Below, piece after piece: positions 58,841-64,000 of a stretch of 64,000 nt of DNA. How positions within the stretch are numbered: the stretch's first letter is position 1; each line of letters begins with the position of its first letter. Below the pieces are notes generated by a model, which worked only from the letters and a program-made list of their open reading frames with translations, searched no databases and was not told the DNA's origin. A program made the position numbers and the translations under genes. The stretch covers positions 2,976,001 through 3,040,000 of the forward strand of contig NZ_CP162004.1 of assembly GCF_040822115.1 (NCBI RefSeq), in the 5' to 3' direction. This DNA is from Flavobacterium sp. WC2421 (GTDB taxonomy: Bacteria; Bacteroidota; Bacteroidia; Flavobacteriales; Flavobacteriaceae).

Positions 58841-59767
58841 ATGAAATACCTACTTACCATCATCGGACCTACGGCTATTGGCAAAACAGCGTTGAGTATT
58901 CACCTAGCTAATCATTTTAACTGTGAAATTATTTCCTGTGACAGCCGACAGTTTTTTAAAGAAATGACTATTGGAACTGCTGTTCCAAGCAAAACTGAAT
59001 TGGCTGCCGCAAAACATCATTTTATTCAAAATAAATCAATATTTGAGTCTTATACTGTTGGTGATTTCGAGAAAGAAGCTATTGCTAAAATTGATGAATT
59101 ATTCTTAACTAATGATTATGTAGTTCTTGTGGGAGGTTCTGGTTTGTATGTCAATGCAGTTCTAAAAGGATTTGATGAATTTCCAGAAATAGATTCCTCA
59201 ATTCGAGAATCAGTAAATGCAACTTATGAAAAATTAGGGATTGGGTATTTGCAAGAACAACTCCAAAAATTAGATCCTACTTATTTTAAAACCCTAACAA
59301 CCGAAAATCCACAAACCCTACAAAACCCACAACGCATGATGCGTTTTGTAGAAGTATGTATTGGTTCCGGAAAACCGTATTCTTCTTTTTTAAATCAGAA
59401 ACAAAATAGTCGCAACTTCAATCCTATTCTTATAGGACTTGAAGCTGATAGAAGCATCATGTACAATCGCATCAATCAACGAGTGGACATCATGATGAAA
59501 GAAGGGCTATTAAAAGAAGCTAAAACAGTATATCCTAACAAAGAGCTCAATGCATTACAAACTGTAGGATATAGAGAATTATTCAGTTATTTTGACGGGG
59601 AGTTTACACTAGAATTTGCCACCGAAGAAATCAAGAAAAACACTAGACGCTTCTCTAAACGCCAACTCACTTGGTTTAAAAGAGACGAGAATACAAAATG
59701 GTTTAATTACGAAACTCCATACCAAACTATCTTTAATTATATAGAATCGAAAATTCATAATTCATAA
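58841..59767 (+). CDS. miaA: tRNA dimethylallyltransferase
   Basis: 308 residues: GPTAIGKTALSIHLA P-loop (8-22), SCDSRQFFKEMTIGTA (substrate binding), VLVGGSGLYVNAVLKG, and TVGYRELFSYFDGE followed by KNTRRFSKRQLTWFKR near 260-285. It adds dimethylallyl to A37 of tRNAs reading UNN codons. The upstream neighbour is the interspersed element copy 3. The last codons run into a four-unit ATTCATA repeat. Confidence 0.95.
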   Translation: MKYLLTIIGPTAIGKTALSIHLANHFNCEIISCDSRQFFKEMTIGTAVPSKTELAAAKHHFIQNKSIFESYTVGDFEKEAIAKIDELFLTNDYVVLVGGSGLYVNAVLKGFDEFPEIDSSIRESVNATYEKLGIGYLQEQLQKLDPTYFKTLTTENPQTLQNPQRMMRFVEVCIGSGKPYSSFLNQKQNSRNFNPILIGLEADRSIMYNRINQRVDIMMKEGLLKEAKTVYPNKELNALQTVGYRELFSYFDGEFTLEFATEEIKKNTRRFSKRQLTWFKRDENTKWFNYETPYQTIFNYIESKIHNS

Positions 59768-59780
59768 TTCATAATTCATA
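59753..59780 (+). repeat. ATTCATA heptamer repeat (4 units) across the miaA stop codon
   Basis: Four perfect copies of ATTCATA. The miaA stop (59765-59767) lies in the second copy; the repeat continues to ten bases before the thioesterase start. A change in unit number would alter the miaA C-terminal residues (HNS) and the spacer. Confidence 0.9.
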
Positions 59781-59789
59781 ATTATTTAT

Positions 59790-60530
59790 ATGCCAATAAG
59801 TCCAAATTTCACTTCAATACTAAGCAAGGATTGGGAAATCAATTTTACACAATGCATGCCTAACGGCTACTTAAAATACACTGATTTGTGTAATCTTTTA
59901 CAACTAACTGCTGCTGCACATTCGGATATGGGTGGGATTAGTTTTTCAGATATGCAGGAATTTAATCAAGCCTGGGTTTTGAGTAGAATGCGCGTTGAAA
60001 TCACTGCATTGCCAAAATGGGGAGATCTTGTGACTGTAAAAACTTGGATCAACACATTAGAGAATTCTCGCTCAGTTCGTGCATTAGAAATGCATCTCAA
60101 TGGTAAAAAAATCATTGGTACTGAAACTTTTTGGGCCGTTTTTAATACCGAAAAACGTCGTCCAGAAGGACTAGCTTTACCTTACGAACACTTTGAATTG
60201 TATCCAGAAAAGAAAGCAACTGTAGCACCTTTTTCTAAAATAAGCATTAGCCCCGAAAAAGAAGAGTTATTTGAAAAAACAGTCTTTTTATCTGATTTGG
60301 ATATTGTAAATCACGTCAATAATGTGAAGTACTTAGAATGGTGCCTTGATTTAGTAGATGAAAAAACAATCTTAAATCAAGAAATCAAAAGTTTTGAAAT
60401 GAATTTCATGAAAGAACTCTCTTTAAAGGACCAAGTGGTTATTCATGAAAATGTATCCGAAGAATCAGTTGTATTTAGCATTACTAAAGAGGAAAAAAAC
60501 TGTTTTGCATTACAACTTAACTTGAAATAG
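59790..60530 (+). CDS. Acyl-ACP thioesterase
   Basis: 246 residues with two hot-dog repeats as in the Acyl-ACP_TE family: CMPNGYLKYTDLCNLLQLTA, AWVLSRMRVEI, and in the second half SDLDIVNHVNNVKYLEWCLD with the catalytic Asn/His motif NHVNNVKYLEW. It releases fatty acids from acyl carrier protein. Starts 22 bases after miaA. Substrate chain length unknown. Confidence 0.9.
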   Translation: MPISPNFTSILSKDWEINFTQCMPNGYLKYTDLCNLLQLTAAAHSDMGGISFSDMQEFNQAWVLSRMRVEITALPKWGDLVTVKTWINTLENSRSVRALEMHLNGKKIIGTETFWAVFNTEKRRPEGLALPYEHFELYPEKKATVAPFSKISISPEKEELFEKTVFLSDLDIVNHVNNVKYLEWCLDLVDEKTILNQEIKSFEMNFMKELSLKDQVVIHENVSEESVVFSITKEEKNCFALQLNLK

Positions 60531-60590
60531 ATACCATTCCCTAACCCTGACTGAAACAAAAAGCATTTTGAAATAAAAAAATGAATTTCC

Positions 60591-60630
60591 TACCTAAAAA
60601 AAGCGACCAGCGGAAGCTCTTTTTTAGGTA
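60591..60630 (+). terminator. Hairpin after the thioesterase gene
   Basis: TACCTAAAAAAAGC (60591-60604) pairs with GCTCTTTTTTAGGTA (60616-60630) with one mismatch. Probably terminates the plus-strand genes; the T-tract is inside the stem, so the mode is not classical. Confidence 0.6.
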
Positions 60631-60684
60631 TTGGAAATTGTTTCTTTTATGATAAATGGTGTAGTGTAAGACAGGAATAGTTTC

Positions 60685-60712
60685 AAAAAAAAAAGCTCCG
60701 ATTTCTCGAAGC
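60685..60712 (-). terminator. Terminator of the two-component gene pair
   Basis: On the minus strand 7-bp stem with GAAA tetraloop and one G-T pair (60695-60701 with 60706-60712), followed by ten T. 11 bases after the response-regulator stop. Confidence 0.9.
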
Positions 60713-60723
60713 CTTATTTTAAT

Positions 60724-61437
60724 TTATGCTGTTTTGTTCTTAACAACCAATCTAAACCCTTCTCCGTGAATATTTAGGATTTCAACATCCTCATCTAGTT
60801 TAAGATACTTTCTTAATTTAGCGATGTAAACGTCCATACTTCTTGAAGTAAAATAGTTGTCATCTCTCCATATTTTAGTTAAGGCCAATTCTCTTGGCAT
60901 TAAATCATTTTCATGAAGGATTAACATTTTTAATAATTCATTCTCTTTTGGAGACAACTTAATTGGTTCTTCTCCATTAAAAGTTAAGAATCTCAATTTT
61001 GAATTTAGGTGGAATTTTCCAACATTAAATTCAAACTGAACTTGTTCTGCTTTCACATCTGAAGACTTTCTTTGAATAATTGCTTTGATTTTCATAAGTA
61101 AAACTTCTGAATCAAAAGGCTTGTTCAAATAATCATCAGCACCAGCTTTGTATCCTTTTAAGACATCCTCTTTCATTGATTTTGCTGTCAAAAAGATAAT
61201 AGGCACTTCGCTATTTTTCTCTCTAATTTCCTTAGCCAAAGTATACCCATCTTTATAAGGCATCATGACATCAAGAATGCATAAATCGTAAGTATCTTTT
61301 TTGAATTTTTCAAATCCTTCCATCCCGTTTTTAGCTAAAACGACATCAAAATCATTTAACATTAAATAATCTTTAAGTACAGCACCAAAATTTAGGTCGT
61401 CTTCTACTAAAAGAATTTTTTTATTTATATTTTCCAT
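60724..61437 (-). CDS. OmpR-family response regulator
   Basis: 237 residues: receiver domain with EDD (12-14), phospho-acceptor Asp56 in LCILDVMMP, Lys in YLNKPF, and an OmpR/PhoB winged helix (KLSPKENELLKMLILHENDL, SRSMDVYIAKLRKYL, ILNIHGEGFRLV). Three bases separate it from the histidine-kinase gene, so they are one pair. The overall form is that of the RprY group of Bacteroidota. Signal and targets are unknown. Confidence 0.93.
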   Translation of the reverse strand: MENINKKILLVEDDLNFGAVLKDYLMLNDFDVVLAKNGMEGFEKFKKDTYDLCILDVMMPYKDGYTLAKEIREKNSEVPIIFLTAKSMKEDVLKGYKAGADDYLNKPFDSEVLLMKIKAIIQRKSSDVKAEQVQFEFNVGKFHLNSKLRFLTFNGEEPIKLSPKENELLKMLILHENDLMPRELALTKIWRDDNYFTSRSMDVYIAKLRKYLKLDEDVEILNIHGEGFRLVVKNKTA

Positions 61438-61440
61438 ATT

Positions 61441-63030
61441 TTAATTTATTAGTGGTATTTTTATTATGAAGGTACTCCCTTTTCCCTTTTCACTTTCAAC
61501 GTATACTTGACCATTATGGTCTTCAACTATTCTTTTTACATACGCTAAACCTAATCCGTGTCCTTTAACATTATGAAGGTCTCCTGTATGCTCTCTATAA
61601 AATTTTTCAAAAACTCTTTTCTGAGCAACTTTACTCATTCCTAATCCTTTATCTTTTACCTTTATAAGAATCATGTCTTTTACATTTTCAGTATAAACAT
61701 CAATTTCAGGTATATCTGGTGAGTACTTAATGGCATTTTCTAATACATTTACAATTACATTAGTAAAATGAACCTCGTTTATTAAAACGGTAGTTCTTGC
61801 AGCATCAAAATGACAATTAATTGTACCTTCTCTGTCTTCTAATATTAAATTAACATGCTCAATAGCATCATTTATAACTTCCTCAACATCGCTTGATTCT
61901 TTTTCGATATCAAGTTCTTTTTTCTCTAATTTTGAAATCCTCAATACATTTTCTACCTGAGCATGCATTCGCTTATTCTCGTCACGAATCATTTGCAAAT
62001 ATTTCAAAACCTTCTCTTTATCATCAATTATCTTTGGATTTTTAATGGCATCCAAAGCCAAATTGATTGTCGCAATAGGAGTCTTAAATTCATGCGTCAT
62101 GTTATTTATGAAATCTGTTTTGATTTCTGAAATTTGACGTTGGCGGATCAATTGGTTCAATGCACTTGAATAGGCCACCAAAATAATCAATGTGAAAACG
62201 ATTGACAATACTGTAATTCGTATCAGTTCAGACAACAAGAATTTTTTCTTGTGTGGAAACGTAACTAATAACTTATATTTTTCATTTCCTTCATTATCCG
62301 CGAAAACAGGAATAGAATACGTTGCCTCTTTATCATATTTAAAATCATCAGATTTTATTTTAGTAGCTAAACCATTACTATATATTCCAAATTCAAATTT
62401 TGTTTTAACCCCATATTCTTCCAATTCTTTTTTGATTAATTTCTGAAGAGTTTCTTTAGAAATCCTTTCTTGAAGAGGCATTGCAGAGGCAATATCTTTA
62501 AAGAAAATTTCAAATTGAGCATTATCTAAAACATCTAAATTTCCTGATTTTTCAATTTTCACATCTGGAGTAAGACTTTGAGATAAATTTGATTTATCAA
62601 TGGTATTGTTGTTATAAACCTCAGTAACACGTTTAGAATTAAAATTCTTAAAACGTTCTGCACCTGAACCAAATTTCTTTTCAAAGAACGAAGGAGATAT
62701 GTTATAATCTTCCGAAATAATACTATTAGAATAAACAATAGTTTTATTTGTTAAAGGATTCTTTTGAACATAATAAAACTCTAGTAAATCATTCTTTTGA
62801 GGAATTTTTCCAGTACTATCTTTATAATGATTGTATTTATCATAAAAACTATATGCTTCTTGTTTTTGAAGTTTATCAGCAACATTAGCAATAACTTGTG
62901 TTACGTGAAATTTAAACTGTTCATCGTTATTTTTAAACGAAGAATTAAACCAATACACTTGAACGAGAATTATTCCTATTAAGGATAAGCTCATTAACAA
63001 AACAAGTAATCTAAAAAATAATTTATTCAT
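61441..63030 (-). CDS. Membrane sensor histidine kinase (OmpR-pair type)
   Basis: 529 residues: first membrane helix (about 6-28), a periplasmic region of about 240 residues, second helix (about 270-293), HisKA with NNMTHEFKTPIATINLALD (His313) and HATPase with ENAIKYSPD, KDKGLGMSK and GHGLGLAYVKRI. The periplasmic part has no clear known domain. Forms an operon with the response regulator downstream; RprX/RprY-like. Start ATG at 63030, with coaE ending 59 bases upstream. Confidence 0.92.
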   Translation of the reverse strand: MNKLFFRLLVLLMSLSLIGIILVQVYWFNSSFKNNDEQFKFHVTQVIANVADKLQKQEAYSFYDKYNHYKDSTGKIPQKNDLLEFYYVQKNPLTNKTIVYSNSIISEDYNISPSFFEKKFGSGAERFKNFNSKRVTEVYNNNTIDKSNLSQSLTPDVKIEKSGNLDVLDNAQFEIFFKDIASAMPLQERISKETLQKLIKKELEEYGVKTKFEFGIYSNGLATKIKSDDFKYDKEATYSIPVFADNEGNEKYKLLVTFPHKKKFLLSELIRITVLSIVFTLIILVAYSSALNQLIRQRQISEIKTDFINNMTHEFKTPIATINLALDAIKNPKIIDDKEKVLKYLQMIRDENKRMHAQVENVLRISKLEKKELDIEKESSDVEEVINDAIEHVNLILEDREGTINCHFDAARTTVLINEVHFTNVIVNVLENAIKYSPDIPEIDVYTENVKDMILIKVKDKGLGMSKVAQKRVFEKFYREHTGDLHNVKGHGLGLAYVKRIVEDHNGQVYVESEKGKGSTFIIKIPLIN

Positions 63031-63089
63031 CGGAACAAAATTAACATTTTAACAGTATGAATGATAATATATTAACCAAACATTAACAT

Positions 63090-63686
63090 CTAGGACTCCT
63101 TTTGTTTTATCCTTAAAATTTTAAGAATATTGTCAATTTCGTTTTTTGAAATATCTAAATTAATATTTTCAATTATATAATCACTTTTCGAAATACGTTG
63201 TGCATCAGTCCATTGCGAATTTATTCTTTTTAAAACAAGATCTCGGGTTGTATTATCTCGTTGTAAAACTCTTTCAATCCTTAATTCAATAGGTGCTGTA
63301 ACCGTAATTATTATATCAAAATCTTTATAATTACCGCTTTCAAATAAAATAGCCGATTCATACATTACAAAAGGAAATGCATCGTTTTTCAAAAGCCAAG
63401 CTTTAAAATCCTCTTTTACAGCTGGATGAACAATACTATTGAGCACTTTCAATTTATCAGAATCATTAAACACAATTTCAGCCAGCTTTTCTCTATTTAA
63501 AGTAGTCCCTTCAAAGATGGTCTCGCCAAATTCTTTTTTAATAGCATGAACGATTTTTGAAGATTGCATTACTTTTTTTGCCTCATCATCTGCAATATAA
63601 ACGGGAATTCCTCTTTTTATGAAAAGTTTTGCAATAGTAGTTTTACCGCTCCCAATACCACCCGTTAAGCCAATAATTTTTGCCAT
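63090..63686 (-). CDS. coaE: Dephospho-CoA kinase
   Basis: 198 residues: P-loop GLTGGIGSGKTTIAKLF (6-22), YIADDEAKKVMQ, HPAVKEDFKAW and the lid DNTTRDLVLKRINSQW. Phosphorylates dephospho-CoA in the last step of CoA synthesis. Its start is two bases after the stop of the glycosyltransferase gene, and the histidine kinase begins 59 bases downstream, so they may share a transcript. Confidence 0.96.
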   Translation of the reverse strand: MAKIIGLTGGIGSGKTTIAKLFIKRGIPVYIADDEAKKVMQSSKIVHAIKKEFGETIFEGTTLNREKLAEIVFNDSDKLKVLNSIVHPAVKEDFKAWLLKNDAFPFVMYESAILFESGNYKDFDIIITVTAPIELRIERVLQRDNTTRDLVLKRINSQWTDAQRISKSDYIIENINLDISKNEIDNILKILRIKQKES

Positions 63687-63688
63687 AA

Positions 63689-64000
63689 TTAAACTTTAAA
63701 AAATAATTCTGGAAAAGCAATTTGAGGTTTTTGCTTTAAAACGATAACTTTAATATAGGATTCTATAAATCCCAAACCATAACCGTAAAATTGTTTCCAA
63801 ACAGCAACTATCGATAAATAACCAATTTTGACACTTTTATTTTGATAAGCTGAAACAATAAATAGAATTAGAAAATAAACAAAATACAATTTCAACAAAT
63901 AATCATACGTAAATATCAATAAGAAAACGGCCAATCCAAATCCAATTATAAATACAGAAGGAAAGAAAAAGGTAAGCTTATTGTATTTTGGATACCAACT
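63689..64000 (-). CDS. Glycosyltransferase-like membrane protein (C-terminal end; gene continues beyond window)
   Basis: The frame stays open to base 64000, so only the last 103 codons are present. The residues visible (WYPKYNKLTFFF, two hydrophobic helices, then KIGYLSIVAVWKQFYGYGLGF) resemble the membrane-anchored C-terminus of family 2 glycosyltransferases. The catalytic domain lies outside. A TTG at 63934 is only an internal codon, not the start. Confidence 0.65.
   Translation of the reverse strand, partial: SWYPKYNKLTFFFPSVFIIGFGLAVFLLIFTYDYLLKLYFVYFLILFIVSAYQNKSVKIGYLSIVAVWKQFYGYGLGFIESYIKVIVLKQKPQIAFPELFFKV

Overview
The window is a 64 kb chromosomal segment of a member of the Flavobacteriaceae, most probably Flavobacterium. 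The evidence is: AT-rich DNA; repeated promoter elements of the Bacteroidota type (TAnnTTTG at -7, TTG near -33) close in front of start codons; a SusC/SusD pair; a secreted protein with a gliding-motility/type IX secretion (type B) C-terminal domain; a bacillithiol-associated YtxJ protein; OmpA/PD40 envelope proteins; and start regions without Shine-Dalgarno sequences. No rRNA, tRNA, CRISPR array, prophage or intact insertion sequence was seen. Most of the window is core metabolism, with interest concentrated in regulation, spacers and a few accessory genes.

Layout. 1-3 kb: the 3' part of an OmpA/PD40 gene and two tandemly duplicated CAP-domain lipoproteins, each with its own promoter and terminator. 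3-6.6 kb (minus): pyrR-pyrB-STAS-like-rnz-pdxH. 6.9-9 kb: a small lipoprotein and a large T9SS cargo protein. 9-10.6 kb: a YbiT-type ABC-F protein with one degenerate ATP site. 10.8-23.4 kb: an N-acetylglucosamine/chitin-oligosaccharide utilisation locus, with susC, susD, a NagB-deacetylase fusion and a GH20 hexosaminidase on the minus strand, and a LytS/LytTR two-component pair and an MFS sugar transporter on the plus strand. A 21-bp-period direct repeat sits just upstream of the susC promoter and is the expected site for the LytTR regulator. 23.6-24.8 kb: a lipoprotein. 24.9-36 kb: an arginine/proline operon (GNAT, argG, argC, argD, proA, proB, carbamoyltransferase, argB, argE, argH) preceded by a candidate leader peptide with two hairpins. 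Five of its spacers carry different inverted repeats built of short direct repeats, and the argE-argH spacer carries a structured interspersed element.

36-41.5 kb: two membrane proteins, ytxJ and clpB. 41.5-44 kb: a gene-poor stretch with a second copy of the structured element, a PAS histidine kinase and small proteins. 44-46 kb: aguB-aguA (agmatine to putrescine). 46-53.4 kb: an M1 peptidase, an epimerase, a GNAT, an outer-membrane protein, a VF530 protein, smpB, an XRE-Fic fusion and pcm. 53.5-60.5 kb (plus): a Gfo/Idh oxidoreductase, 3-hydroxyacyl-CoA dehydrogenase, a YggS-family protein, an exonuclease/GIY-YIG fusion, a K+ channel, miaA and an acyl-ACP thioesterase. A third copy of the structured element lies in front of miaA. 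60.7-64 kb (minus): response regulator, histidine kinase, coaE and a glycosyltransferase cut by the window end.

The observations most worth following are the three-copy structured element with a compensatory stem change, the family of spacer inverted repeats in the arginine operon, the candidate arginine leader, and the LytTR operator of the GlcNAc locus. Several genes have an apparent upstream TTG start that actually lies inside the -7 promoter element; starts were moved to the downstream ATG in those cases.
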